Source: Phoronis australis
Lineage: Eukaryota; Phoronida; Phoronidae
DNA: 64,000 bases
Direction of reading: 5' to 3'
Assembly: GCA_002633005.1 (NCBI GenBank)
Contig: NMRA01000311.1
Location: 199,839-263,838, forward strand
The position numbers and the translations under genes were made by a program. Each line of letters begins with the position of its first letter. Position 1 is the first letter of the stretch. This document shows positions 1 to 15,000 of this stretch, piece by piece. The notes under the pieces were generated by a model. The model saw only the letters and a program-made list of their open reading frames with translations, did not search any database and had not been told where the DNA came from.

Positions 1-3000
1 ACACGAGGTAGTATTCTCACATTGCAGTTCTCCCTACATGATTGTCCAGAAACGTTGTCAAGTCTAGCCATGAATTATTTGTACAGCGGTGAGACTACAC
101 TAGCCACCAAGCTACTGCTGCAGGTAAACTCTACTGCTGCAGGTAAACTCTACGTTGCACATTTCTGTATTCGTCATCATCACGTTTGAGTGACATCGTG
201 CTTTCCATAATTAGTGCAGCATTCACACGGGACACGAGAGCATGATCCTTCTACAGCTAGTCATTACATCCAACTGATCTGCTCAAGAAAACTATAGACC
301 ATAATATTTACTTGTGTGACCATTGTATGAAAGGCATTTCGCAATACTTATGTCTGTGTTTTGCCATTGTTGAACTATCAATGGTGCATTTTTAATCAAA
401 GGACTTTAGGGTTTAAAAACATTGTATGTCAATTCAATCTTCAATTGTTGCCAAATGAGCCAGCAATTGAAGTGATAGGCATTTGGTAACTATGTATGCC
501 ATTATCAAATTCACAATTTTAGGGTTGGATGTTTTCCATTATCTTTTTAGTATCAGAAGCAGAACCCTATCGCGATAAAGACTTATAAGATTTCATTCAG
601 AGATTAAAGGCTCTAATTATTTTTTTCTTTTTGGCTTGCTATACAGAATGAATTGCAGCTTTATTTTTGTGAACTAGAAAAATAAACTAATGCTCCATAG
701 TGGCGCAGGCTAGTTTTCCTTTCTGGCTGGCTGCAGCCACCTTGACCCAGGCCAGGCCATGATGGGAAGGTCATAAGGGTTTACACAGATGACCAAACAG
801 CCTATGTTGGCCACTGAATTCAATGGGCTATTGTGTGCGCATTAGGAAACTTGTTCATTCATTTGAACAATATAGTGAATTTTCCCTTGCTCAAGTTGGT
901 CCAACTGAGTCTTTATGGCCCTGAACAGAATTGGAGCTGTATTGTTTCTTGAAGAAGATAAATCATTTGAACCCATAAAAGCTTGGTGCATTTGAGCCAC
1001 ACTTAACACGGCGCAGCCATAAATGGTATGTGGACACTCGGAGACTACCTGCCCTTGAGCGAACATTTTAAGCTGTTAACTCTTCATGGTCAAGTAAGAA
1101 ATGAATGACACTTCACATATAATCCACTTGCTGTGTTGATCTGTTCTCATCAACTATAACTTTCTAAGTCATTAACAGATCACTCACAGCTATTTTTGTT
1201 TTAAAGTGGGGAGTTCTCTTGGACTTTTGGAGATTTGTGAGTTTTATTATAACGCTGACCCTTTTATATGATAGCTGACTACTCAATATTAATTTTTCAA
1301 TTGATTGATCGGGTGCGTTGCTGAAGACTTAGTGTATATCCGAATAGAAAGTGAGGATACTTTCTATGTCCTACTCTTAGTTTAGTATAAGCAACATTTT
1401 ACCCAGGTACATGATATGGACCCACTCTACACTAAACACATGGACACGATGGCTTACTTACTGATGAAGGATATGAAGCTGAAACAGCTGGAGAGGTAAG
1501 TTGTACTCACATTCTTTGTTCAATAATGGGGACAGAAGATGAATACAGTCACTTTTGATTGAGATAGTTCACTAAACGCGTTGAAGTCAATCTCAGTTGC
1601 TTCTGTTCAGTAATAGAATTGTGCCGTGATAAGAACTTTCCATCAGTCACACTTTGTTTTTCTTCCAAACCATTACATTTTAAATAGCTTAAGAAATCTT
1701 TGGTGAAACTTGACTATTAATGTTATCTGATTTTAAATTCCTTTTGTATTTTTTATCAGTTTTTATTGTTTTCTTTCTTTCAACTCTCATATGTGAATTA
1801 TGACTTTAGCGGTTTCTTGCAATGATGATTATGTTTTTTCCATTTTAAATATAGCCGAGCATCACAGCTGATGGCAGCCAATGATAATGCTTCTGAGTCT
1901 TGGGTTGCCATGGGATACTATTGCTTGATAAACAAGGAACCTACTAAAGCTGTCTATTTTGCTCATAAGGTACTTTTCGATGTTTCCTTCACCAAAACTG
2001 TTATTGAAAATACAATTATAAATCGATCCTGTCTGTCAAAAAGCCAACCTTTAATTTAGGCCACATACCTTTGGAAACTCAATCTCATCTTGTACCTGTT
2101 TTCATTTCTGAAATTATTCCGTCGGAGCTTTCTCTCGTTAGATGACTTTACATGACTATGCCGGTTCTGAATGTCCGATGACAGCTCCTTGCTCCTTTGT
2201 TAACTGCTGAGCGCAGTCTTTTATCCGGTATAACAACACGCAGGCGAATTATTTAACATACTTTAAAGAGTTACTGAAACCAAACAGGCCTACCTTTGGA
2301 ATAGATTGTTTTAGCTTCGGTTGGTGATTCTAAAACTAAAAAACGCTTGACGAGGAATTCAGAATTGTCATGGTTTATGTTCAAACTGTTTATAACTTGT
2401 CTTCATGTTTAGCAGCGCAGCCCTGTGAGACTAGATACGATCTTATCCAAGATTATAGGAATTATTGAACAAAAGAGAGCCGACCCTCCAACCATGAATT
2501 CCACAATGGAGTTAATCAGTATCGTGTAAGATACTGACTTCACCCGTCAACTTGCTAACTTGTTTGTTTGTTATCCGATCGAACAAGCGAACTTCCTAAT
2601 GTTTTGGCTTAAAAGGACCTGACAGTTGTATGCTGCCAGATTAGACTCCCTTTGTTTGCTTGTCACAGTGGGTTAGTTTCAGCCACAGAAGCAGTACGGT
2701 CATCGGAACAATTCCAGTTTATCTTATTGCAAATAATATCCACTCAAATAAAGGATAAGAATGCAATATGGTTGCTATAGAGGGACAAATATGCCTGTGA
2801 ACAGTTGTTTTTTGGCACGACTTTAAGCTAAGTGACGTGCAGTCTTCATTTTTCAATTTTCCCCTTCTTTTGGTCCTTATTAACACACACAGCAAGTAAA
2901 ACCATGTGTTTGGCTCTATTGTTCACAGAATGACCGATTCAAGTTTCAACACAGTTCACTCTTAGTAGCGAGTTGGTTGTTGTTATTTTATGTCTTTTCG

Positions 3001-6000
3001 TAATGTTTGGTGATAAAGGGAGATATTCATTTTTTCAGTGAAAAATGCATTTGATGGGATTATTGTTGGGTGGGACGGGCACTTTGTGATTTCATTACAA
3101 ATTGCTAATTCTCGCCGTTGTCTGCCAGACATTTGCTAAAAACAGTTGAATATGCTTAAATTACTCTGTCATTTATGAAGTGAGATTTAGCTCAGAGTGT
3201 TTTATTGCTGCCGCGAAGGCTCCCGGTTCAAATCCCTGCTGGGGCTGCTCTCACCGGTAACGTCATTTTAAATTGAATGCAGTGTTCCATTCCCATGTGG
3301 GTAGTTATGGAGTCTTTAGTGGCCTTTGGTTTTGGCTATTCATATATTGGGTACTTCTCAAATGTTGTTAATCTTTGTTTATTGTGGACAGGGTTGTTTG
3401 CTGAATCCCAGGAATGTTGAGGCACTTTTGTTGAAAGGGTATGGCTTGTTGGACCTTAAGAAACCTGTCGTGGCTAATGAGCATTTCAGAGAAGCACTGA
3501 AGGTGGCCCCTTACAGATATGAATGTCACAAAGGTATTTAACCCTTGTGTTGTTCGAGTCACATTGGTATTGAAAGTTCGTTCAATGAAAACTTGATCAT
3601 TATCTAGTCACACCACTAATGTGAAGGAATCACCATTTTTACTTCCAAAAGTTCCCATTACCACATTCTCGATCAAACTTCATAGCTTAGGGTTCAAGTT
3701 TGGGACTTTCCATTATGCAAATTTAGCTTTTGTAACATGCCTTACTCTTTTCCTCTGGCGTTGAATTAAGACATCCATGGATTTGTGGAAAGTTTGCAGC
3801 TACTTGTGATGGTGCTAAATTGCTAATCATTATATTGAATATTCAAAACTTTAACTTATAGCTGGCCAAAGATAGAGTAATTGCTGGAGACCCTTATTTT
3901 CCATGATCATAGTGGAATCTGACTATGTTTTGAATGGAATTCTCATATTTCAGTTAGTAGGCACTATAATTCTATTTGTCATTTTGAATTACCGAAAGTA
4001 ATGAATACAATCCATCAAATTGGTAACCGAGACTGATTCTGGCTAGCAAATCAATCAACGATCATTTTGCAGCACATATGTGTCTAAGTAACTCTCATTC
4101 ATTCTGAAGAAAACGTTGCTGTTTTTCCTTATTTTTTTATGGGGATTTTTGTTGCTGTACTGCAGCACAGACTTTAAATGGCTTGATGTTTTTGTTCGCA
4201 GGTATAATTGACAGCTATTTGTCCAATCAGAAGGCACGAGAGGCTGTTGTAGCTGCTGGTTATGCCTACAAACAGCTGGGGAACAATGCAAGATCTTTGA
4301 CAGTAAGGGAACCAGTTCATTGTAACTAATTATCCTGGTGTAGATATTGTGTCCAGACTGACACAGCCACTGTCCAGACTGACACAGCTACCGTCCAGAC
4401 TGACACAGCTACCGTCCAGACTGACACAGCCACTGTCCAGACTGACACAGCCACTGTCCAGACTGACACAGCCACTGTCCAGACTGACACAGCCACTGTC
4501 CAGACTGACACAGCCACTGTCCAGACTGACACAGCCACTGTCCAGACTGACACAGCCACTGTCCAGACTGACACAGCCACTGTCCAGACTGACACAGCCA
4601 CTGTCCAGACTGACACAGCCACTGTCCAGACTGACACAGCCACTGTCCAGACTGACACAGCCACTGTCCAGACTGACACAGCCACTGTCCAGACTGACAC
4701 AGCCACTGTCCAGACTGACACAGCCACTGTCCAGACTGACACAGCCACTGTCCAGACTGACACAGCCACTGTCCAGACTGACACAGCCACTGTCCAGACT
4801 GACACAGCCACTGTCCAGACTGACACAGCCACTGTCCAGACTGACACAGCCACTGTCCAGACTGACACAGCCACTGTCCAGACTGACACAGCCACTGTCC
4901 AGACTGACACAGCCACTGTCCAGACTGACACAGCCACTGTCCAGACTGACACAGCCACTGTCCAGACTGACACAGCCACTGTCCTGACTGACACAGCCAC
5001 TGTCCTGACTGACACAGTTACTCTGGTTACTGAAACATTCATTCATTCAGGTTAAAAATGTGTCTACAATGTATAGATTAGATCTTTAGAATGAATTGCA
5101 AATGTTTCAGTTGTGAAATGGTTTGGCTTTGCATTATCAAGGATGAAGCTTGGAAATTCAGATTATTCGTGAGTTAAAAGCTTCATTTTTTGCTATGAGG
5201 AGCAAACTTTTAGATTACAGTAAAATTCTCCAATTTGGGGCAATTGTTCAAGTTACCATTTTTCTGTTTTTCAATGGCTTATCATGGGTGCGTATATTGA
5301 AAATTCTCCCAAACATTGTTGGTTATGGTTTTAATGTACAAACTATGCTAAAAAGCAACGGAAATTTTTCTACAAAATTGTTTTATTTGTTGAAAAACTG
5401 TACAGAGTGATATGTCACCCGTCTGCCATGCTATGCCCCAAACTGAAGAATTTTACCGTAATTATTTTTTCATCTTCATTGATGACAAAGGTACTTTTAT
5501 GTCAGGAACTGTTATCAGAAGGTTCTCTTACAATGGAATAGACCTGGTGAAAGTTAGTGTCTCACTAGTGATTTTGTCCCAGTTTCAGTTGTGGGTGTGC
5601 AATCTCTCAAAAGGTCCGTAGTATCTGTTAATGCAAAGCTGCTACTTGTAGTTATGCAGTCTTTGAGAAGTTTCATCTTTATGTGTCTTATGCCGCTGAA
5701 AGTTTTTAATGTCATTTAGTGAAAATTCTTCCATTAGGGAGTATTTTGTGTTCTTCTGTTTTTCGAAATCTTACGGTACTACATTGCCTTACATCATGGT
5801 AAGTTTACCAAACTTTGTTGGAGGACAGCTGTACTGAACAGAGCAGGTTAGCAATGAATTGTTTTTGTTGTGAAATATGACAAATATCACTTTTCCACCA
5901 CTGAGTTTTTTCTACTTTAAACTTCATCTCCTCCCAGCTGTATGCCTCAGTGCTGGCCAAAGACTCCATACCAGTGACTGCTGACAAGGCCAAGACTTAC

Positions 6001-9000
6001 CTTGAGAAGGCTCTGAAGCTAGACCCTGAACACTTAGAGGCTGTCTACTGCCTGGCTCATATATTCTACACTCAAGACCTGTTTGATAAAGGAATAGAGC
6101 TGTAAGTTGTCTATCTTGCTTGTGAAGTCAGTGCACCGACTGGTAAAACCGCTTCCTGTATTTCACAACCTCTCCGTTTTGGCTCAGGAGATGAGATTGT
6201 CTAGTTAAGTGCCTCTTATGTTTTAATTTTGGATTCAATAATCCTCTTTGTTTTGAACGTAGCCATTTTTTGACCCGCCAAAGCAGTGCTCAATATGTCT
6301 TTTAATTATGATTGTGTTCATCCATATTGTAAAGTGTAAAAGGTTGTTGACAATGATGGAGATGACGAGTCCATTGAAGCTCATATCTGATTATCAGTAA
6401 ATGTGTCGTTTTCTGATTCCTTAGACATTCTCACACGAAATGGAATCCTCGAAAAATGTTCAAATTTGACAAATTTGGAACATCATATCTCAAAAATTTC
6501 CGATACTATGCTTTATACAGTGTTGTAAGAATCAGTTCTTAAACTGTTCTGCTGTTGCATGATGGGTTAATTGTTACAAAGCAAGATGACGAAGTGATAG
6601 GATGAAGCAAAATGTATTTTCTTTTTCTTTAAAACTCAAATGCACACGTGCCAAAATACTATGTCATTTAATCAGATTTCACGCACTGTACACGTTTTCA
6701 CGTACTACAAAATGTCACTATATAACCTGAAATTTGGAAATGATATCGAATCTGTTGTTCTGCGATCAATGTACCTTTCCTTTGTGCTAAATTTTACTAA
6801 AAAGACATGGGCACTTGACCAATTAAGTACTAGTCCATGAGAGCACCAGCCATGAGCGGCAAGGTGGGGGTCAGCCGATTTTCACCAAATTTGGCACATA
6901 GGTAGTCCTATGGGATCTATAAACAGCGGTAAAATATTTCCTCAAAATATTGCGTTTTTCTCAAGTTATAGGCTCAAACACATTTTACGGCTTTGCAGCC
7001 ATGTTTTCACGCTATAAAAACTGTCCAGTTTTAACTGTTCATATTTTTCCTTGAATGAAAGCTATTGATTTATTATTCACTGGGCATTGTTAAGTGGTGC
7101 CTGTAGATTGTTACACAAATGTCTTGAAACACGATTCCGATTTACCACCCTCATTTAGTAGTTTTACTACACTCCCCCCGTTATGCCATTTTGAGGTTGT
7201 GTTCAGTACACTGCTGTACCAAATCTGCCCCCACTGTTATGAGAATGAAACTTAGCCAAAATGTTGACAAAGCATGTTACTTTCATTTCATAAAATAAAA
7301 ACTTTGTCAGCCAGTTTATTAGTTATATATTTTGGCACCTCAAATGTACTAAAATGAGAAATTTTCATATAACTGAAATCGATGCGTGAGCACCGTAGAA
7401 TCAGATTGTCCTTCATGTTTTTCGATATTTTGCAACACTTAGTTCCTCCTGAATGTTTTAAACGTTTTACTACTGATCACTTAGGGCTATAGTACCCCTA
7501 AATACCACACATGGCTCCATTTTGTAAAAAGCTGATTATGTCCTCCTCAGTGAACAGGGTTAGACATGAACTCGACAAATGTAGGTTACTTGTATTTTGA
7601 TTTACAGTTGTTTTACTTTGCAATTTCCTCATGGGTATTTCTTCACACATATTCAAGTCAGATTTTCTGTTGATCAAATGTTCATGTAATGCATTGCAAT
7701 ATCAAATGAATGATAAGTTAGGTTGCATGACCGCAATTTTTCCCACGACTTAAAACAAAAGACCGCAGAAATTTTCCTGACGAAATACCGGGTTTGCAGT
7801 TCTGTAAAAACATTCGAATGACAAGACAAACTCCACCACTGTCCATGGCAACTCGTCGCATGTTTTTCGCCCATCGGTCCTATCATTGTTTTCCTTTGTT
7901 GTGTCANNNNNNNNNNNNNNNNNNNNNNNNNNNNNNNNNNNNNNNNNNNNNNNNNNNNNNNNNNNNNNNNNNNNNNNNNNNNNNNNNNNNNNNNNNNNNN
8001 NNNNNNNNNNNNNNNNNNNNNNNNNNNNNNNNNNNNNNNNNNNNNNNNNNNNNNNNNNNNNNNNNNNNNNNNNNNNNNNNNNNNNNNNNNNNNNNNNNNN
8101 NNNNNNNNNNNNNNNNNNNNNNNNNNNNNNNNNNNNNNNNNNNNNNNNNNNNNNNNNNNNNNNNNNNNNNNNNNNNNNNNNNNNNNNNNNNNNNNNNNNN
8201 NNNNNNNNNNNNNNNNNNNNNNNNNTATTGACAAGCATGAAAGTGCTTCGTGAGTGCCTTATGTCCCTGTTGAATGCCTGTAGTTTAAGGCTACATAGCT
8301 CATTATTGACAAGCATGAAAGTGCTTCGTGAGTGCCTTATGTCCCTGTTGAATGCCTGTAGTATAAGGCTACATAGCTCATTATTGACAAGCATGAAAGT
8401 GCTTCGTGAGTGCCTTATGTCCCTGTTGAATGCCTGTAGTATAAGGTTACATAGCTCAGTCTGTGTATTTAGTCAAATATCTGCAAAAATATAGATTTTA
8501 AACGTATTAAAAGTATAATTATGTTTTCTAAAAATAGAAAACCTGTATAATTTTATTTTTGACTTTTATTAATGTGATATTAATATTGTCCCGTGACCAC
8601 GTCTTTGTGGTAAAATTTACAAAAAGTACAATGATAGCAAAACACCGGTATCACTAAAAGATCAATTTTCATTTTAATACAAATGTTTGAAATGAAATCT
8701 AGAAATTGCTATTACATTTTTCTAAAATATCATCTCATTTAGTTGTATGCCACTTTAGGTTTTTTCACAAAAACTATGTAAGCTCTATTTTTGATAACCC
8801 TTCATGCAAAAGTGGAACATTTTAAAAAATCCTAAAATCGTTTTGGAGACCTGTGCACAAAGCATAGTATTTGAAAGTCTCATATAAATCTGATCGGCCA
8901 TTTCTGAGATACACTGAAGTTAACCAAACTCGGACATTTTTCTGATGACACGGGTTACACATTTGAGATTGTGGGAATGAAGGTGGTAGTGATTGGTTTG

Positions 9001-12000
9001 AAAGGGGTGTCCGAGGGGCTGCGAGGGTGAAAACCAAGAATCAATTCCTGAATAGACTTATCAGTTTCGGACTCTGACATCTAGGAACACCAGAAGAAGG
9101 CGATGTAATTTTCGTAGAAACAAGTCAGTCATCACTTCAAAAGAGCCAGGCTGCCTTAGTCTATAGATACATTGCAGCGAGCCATGCTGTTCTGCTTTAA
9201 CTGGAGGTCAATCCAGCAAGTCTTTGGTTTTTTGTTGAAGTGATTTTTTTTCTAAATTTGAATTGCCGACCACAGTGGCCCCGATCATTCATGGTGCTGA
9301 GGTTTACCTTAGCATAGTTTATCAATTTTTGAAGGGCCAGAAATTAAGGAAGTAAGGTCACTTTAGTGATATTCTCTTGTGTGGGCAAAATGGTCCCAAA
9401 AAAGTTCCTCCCATGGGGGTGTTTTCGAGCAGCTCTCTTTTCTTGCTCATTCTTATGTTAAGTTAAAATTTTGTTCATTTCAGAATGACTTTGACTTCAG
9501 TGACATGGAAAGTGCCTGGTCAGTCACTGATGCAACAGACTTTACATGAAGGTCAAGAATCAAGAATTATGTGACTCTGGACTCGGGGTCTAATTTCTGT
9601 TTTCGAAACTTGACCATTTGCATGCCATGTTGTGTCAGAGTAAAGTTACAAATAAGAATTTGAATAATGAAGGTTGAAGTCTCGAGTCAAAGTCAAGTCT
9701 GTATTCAGAGGTTGGAGCGTGATGAACCTGTGAATGGAGGCTGGTCACTAGTGGAACCTTCCAGTACAACCTGTGAATGGAGGCTGGTCACTAGTGGAAC
9801 CTTCCAATACAACCTGTGAATGGAGGCTGATCACTAGTGGAACCTTCCAATACAACCTGTGAATGAAGGCTGGTCACTAGTGGAACCTTCCAATACAACC
9901 TGTGAATGAAGGCTGGTCACTAGTGGAACCTTCCAATACAACCTGTGAAGGATGGCTGGTCATTTGTGGAGCCTTCCAGTACAACGTGAAGATAAGACAT
10001 AACGTCTAGTTTGCATGTTGTGGTTCATGTGAATAGAATATCTAGATGTATTTGAGATTTGTAACTGGTTTGCTTTCTGTATAATTATAACTTGTTATGT
10101 ATTTTCTCCCTTGACTCATCGTTTACGTTACAAAGTTCTCCAAGGAGAAAATCTAAGCCATTGACATTGAAGTGTCATTGACCAGAGAATAAAAATTAAA
10201 CCCACAAATGTGTATACCTAACTACTTTATTTCTGAGACAACATATTACAGAGGTATAAATAGACATAAAATGAAAAAACATTTGATAAGAAATCCTTGC
10301 ATATATATTAATATCAACACTAGACACACCTTTATGCAATCTACAAAGAAACAGAAAGACAACTAATTATACTGGCACTTCCAACACAGAATTTTCGGAA
10401 TTAACAGTCCGTAACATTTTTAATGGAGGCCAATAAACCAAGGCAAACAATTTCAAAGATACCAAAAACCATTCAAAGATTCAAATTTTTGATGCTCAAA
10501 CATTATTTAAAAGCCATTATAAAATCACCATCCATCACAAACAAAACTTATTTAGACCATTTACTGGTATGAAATTAGGTCTCACATTTTTCATAAGTAA
10601 AATTAGAGGCTGGGAAAGATGAGGGCTGTTCCAGTAAAATCTGTATGGGAGTGGGGGAAGGCACCTTTTTTCGCACCCACCACCCATATTTTTCATTTAT
10701 TTCTTCAGCCTACCACCCGTAATTTTTTATAAGTTTGAAATGCAACCACCAGTAATTTTTTTTTGTTCTTGTGGTTGACTGTACAGGCGCTTGAGTTTAT
10801 CTGTTCCTCCATCACCACTAACGTCATTCATTACTAAGAAAACGTATGTTTCTTATATATGGTTATTAGCCATCGAGAAATTCGAGCACCTGTGGTTAAA
10901 TGGTGTTATGGGCATGCTGAAGAGGAGATCGGAGGGAGTGAAAAAGTCGGAGCTTTTTGCAAGTTGCATTTTTGTTTCAGTTTTTGATTCTGCGCGGATT
11001 GTTTATAAAATTTACTAAAATTACCCACCATCAAACATTTATGGCCCAATGAAACAACAACGACCTGTAAATTTTTATTTTTTTGAAGTACGACCACCAG
11101 CCATTTTGAATTTAAATCAAACGCAACCTCCCATAAATTTTTATTTCAGTTGCCTTCCCCCCTCCCACACAGATTTTGATGGAACAGCCCTGAGACGATT
11201 ATTGCTCGAGTCGAGGCTCGACATGTTAGCTTATCGTGGCATGTCATTGTTATGCACCAAGCTGATCTCAAGGAACAAAGACCCGTTAGTTCTTGACGCA
11301 CTGAACAATTATTTCTTATCCAATAAAGAACAGGTGGAGATCTACTTTAAAGCAGTAAGTGATCTAACTTAAAAAAATCACTTCTCTGACAGAACGCAGG
11401 TTTGTAGATGCTTTGATTTAGATATGCAAACACATTAACATACAAACTCATTTAATGAAGGAGCTAATCGTAACGTGATAATGGAATAAACACAGCAAAT
11501 ATCTTCCTAATTGCCAATTTATACAGCGGGGGAGTGTTCAGTACTGTGGAAACCACACACACAACGATAAACAAGACTAAAGCTAAAAAGATTCTATTTA
11601 CAGACATGGATAAAAAATCTGTAGGTCGACTTTTCACACAGCATGGGGCTATATTTGGCACAGGCTGTTACCATGATAAAATGTGACTTATGCACATTGA
11701 TCAGAGGGAGAATAATGTCACAAAAATAGGAAGAAAACCTGAGTTCATACTACTTTTTTAAAATCACATATAAATATTTGTTACATGTAGTGACAGCATT
11801 CAAGTGACAGTGACGGTGGATTAGTGGAGATTTCACACTGCAAAACAACAGTGTAAAATTGGGGAGGTGAAAATTAAATTTAAAAGCAAAAGATACATTG
11901 GCGCATCTAAAGCGGACCAATTTTATAAATATATCACTCTGTGATGCACTATAGTAATAGGGACTTTCATAAATTTTACAGGAAGTCTCCCGACACGAGA

Positions 12001-15000
12001 AATCTCAATCAAGGAATTTGCCTAAACCTAACATAATGGTCTCTTTTACAAAAAAAAAACATCACAACAGAACAATCCATGGTTACGCTCAGCTTAAAAT
12101 TAAAACTGTTTTAATACGAAAAACAAACAAAACATTTTTAGATAAGTCATAAAGGCAACAAGGCGATCGTTATGTTCAGCTCTAAGTTTTGATTTCACAT
12201 TTCGCACTCTTACTGCCCGGTTACCATGGCAACTGTTGGGAAAAGCAGCCTCGGGATTGCACGAACAAGTAGAGTCCTCTCTATTACACAGCGCCAGGAA
12301 CTTGCTTCAACACCTGGAAAAGCGTACAAAAATGCTACAGACATAATACAGCGTAGTAATCCAGAGAGAAAAGTGAGATCATGAGAATTTGGCAGTTATT
12401 GAGACATACACAAAAACCTTAATTGCCACCAGGTGGTGCTACAGTAGCTGGGACTCGTCCCGAAATCAGTAGGAGCCGTACTCTTCTCAATTGTCACACA
12501 TGTATAAATTTCATGATGCAGAAAAACAAAACAAAACTGAAACTAGGGGCTGCCACGGTTTTCAAACACGTTGGAAAATCAACGCCAACTGTGCTCTCGT
12601 CAATACAAACACATCTGCCAAAGTCAATGATTCTTCTAGCGGCTCGGCCACTTGAGAGACAGATGCCAAAACAGATTCGAAAATAATAAAAATGGCCACT
12701 AGGGGTGCTGGCTCTCCAATGAATCCATTCAAAATTTAGATGTCACCACAAAAAAGCGCATTGTGCCAAATTTCACAAAATTTCTCAAGATACAGACATT
12801 ACTGGTGTGGTCAATCTGAAAGTTGCTGTCATCTGTCATCAGCTTAACAGGAATATCACTGCCAAATTTCCCAATATCCCACATGTGCATATGTGGGTGC
12901 GCATAAAGTGTGGGCACAAGTTGAGTTATCAATTGAAGGGCGAAACATTTGGTGACAGTGAATGATATTACATAAAAATGAATCTTTCCAAAAATACACC
13001 ACTTAAAGTTCAGATTTAAAGTTATGCACAGCAACTTTCCTGAATTCTATAAACAACAACTAGATGTTCAACTCAGTAACTACAACTGCTTACCTTGGAC
13101 AAGTCGACTCCGGTAAGTGCCTGCACAGCAGGAGGTAGCTGGCTGACCAATCGGGACACCTCTCCAGTAGTGCGGTCATCTCCCACCAGAACAATCTGGT
13201 CAGTCTTGGCCAGAGGGGCGGCCACCTCAGCAGCAATCTACAATTTTAAGAAATGGTGCATTACATGACCTATTTAAGCATAGAATAATGATTAATTAAG
13301 AATCCCAAAGGAAAAAAGTTTTAAGTGACAAGAAGTTCAACAAGATCAGATATGAGATACGGAAACTGACACGAGGCCATGCAATTAGCTTTCTGCATTG
13401 TGGCAATGAGGTCAGAGTTCATTTTAACAAATTTTGACTTATGTTGCGAGGCCAAGAGAAAGTGAAAGTTACACAGTAGACAAGCCACTGTTTACTTACT
13501 CATCAACCAAACACAAAATTCATAATCATTAACAACAGGTAAGGCAAAGCAAAATCATTCTTAGGTGCTGGACAGAGGTTATTTTGAAAGTTTGTCATTT
13601 TTAGACGATTACTTTTAAATTATCAAAGACAAAAACACACCAAATATTAGCTAAAGAAGTGCAGCAATGTCTTTTTGAACAAAACATCAGCACTTTTCAA
13701 GTTTTCAAAAATTGTGTAGGCACAGACCAGAACCAATATGATTTTAGTCAAATGCATACTCCCAAAATTAACACAGGTGTCTAATAAGAGCCAAATCGGA
13801 CCTTTGAACAACCAATCACCAAGATTTTGGTTAATTCGCAGAGCACCTAAACATTTAACCCGGGTCAAACAGGCCTTTTCTTCAAAACAATTTCAAACAC
13901 TTCACAGTCTCTTAGGCCTCAATTGCAGAACCCAGAGAACAAGGCCACCACCAGATGTCCCCACCTACCTTGGGCAGCGTCTCCAATACCAGACTCATCA
14001 TGGCGGCGTCGCCATACTGTTTATAAGCCTGTGCCTTCAGCCTCATCCTTTCAGCCTCCGCCTTGCCCACAGCTTCGATGGCTGCAGCCTCAGCGCCACC
14101 TACCAATTTGATTTTCTCGGCATCAGCACGAGCAGCCTCAACAGTCTGTGTTCTATAATTGAAAAGAACAGGTATCGGTAACCAACAACTTTGAAGTTCA
14201 ACATGCATAGGATCTTCAAACGCCAAGTGGCATCATACAATATACATCCTATTCCATGAAATGCTGAGTGAAATGCACTGAAAATAAAATATGTTATAAA
14301 ATGCAAATTTATTTGCCAGCATCAGATACATGTACAGCTTTTCGCAGTTGTCTCAGCAGGGACATTGGAAACACGAGTCCTAATTTACAGTGCTCTGACT
14401 ACAGTACTCCACCATATCTTGAACTATACAGTACTCCACCATATCTTGAACTATACAGTGCTCAACCATATCTTGAACTATATAGTACTCCACCATATCT
14501 TGAACTGTACAGTGCTCCACCATATCTTGAACTGTACAGTGCTCCACCATATCTTGAACTATACAGTACTCCACCATATCTTGAACTATACAGTACTCCA
14601 CCATATCTTGAACTATACAGTACTCCACCATATCTTGAACTATACAGTACTCCACCATATCTTGAACTATACAGTGCTCAACCATATCTTGAACTATACA
14701 GTACTCCACCATACCTTGAACTATACAGTACTCAACCATATCTTGAACTATACAGTACCCCACCATACCTTGAACTATACAGTACTCCACCATATCTTGA
14801 ACTATACAGTACTCCACCATACCTTGAACTATACAGTGCTCAACCATATCTTACGACACACCTCCCCTCCCATTCTTTACTCACCGTTTCCCTTCAGCAA
14901 TCTGCTGCACCTTGTGTGCTTCAGCCTCCGCCGGCCTCTTGATGTTTGCCTGTAGCTCCTTCTCCTTTCTCATAATTTCCTTCTCTTCAACAGCGATCTG

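Noticed and set aside
4326-5046. Long open frames on both strands (up to 238 codons) with 7-residue repeats
   Set aside because: They are produced by the 21-bp minisatellite in an ANAPC7 intron; a unit divisible by three without stops opens several frames at once.
7674-8494. Open frames spanning the N gap
   Set aside because: Most of their length is undetermined bases translated as X.
14268-14955. Repetitive frames of about 150-224 codons on both strands
   Set aside because: Artefact of the 27-bp minisatellite in the FLOT2 intron copy; no splice sites or domain.
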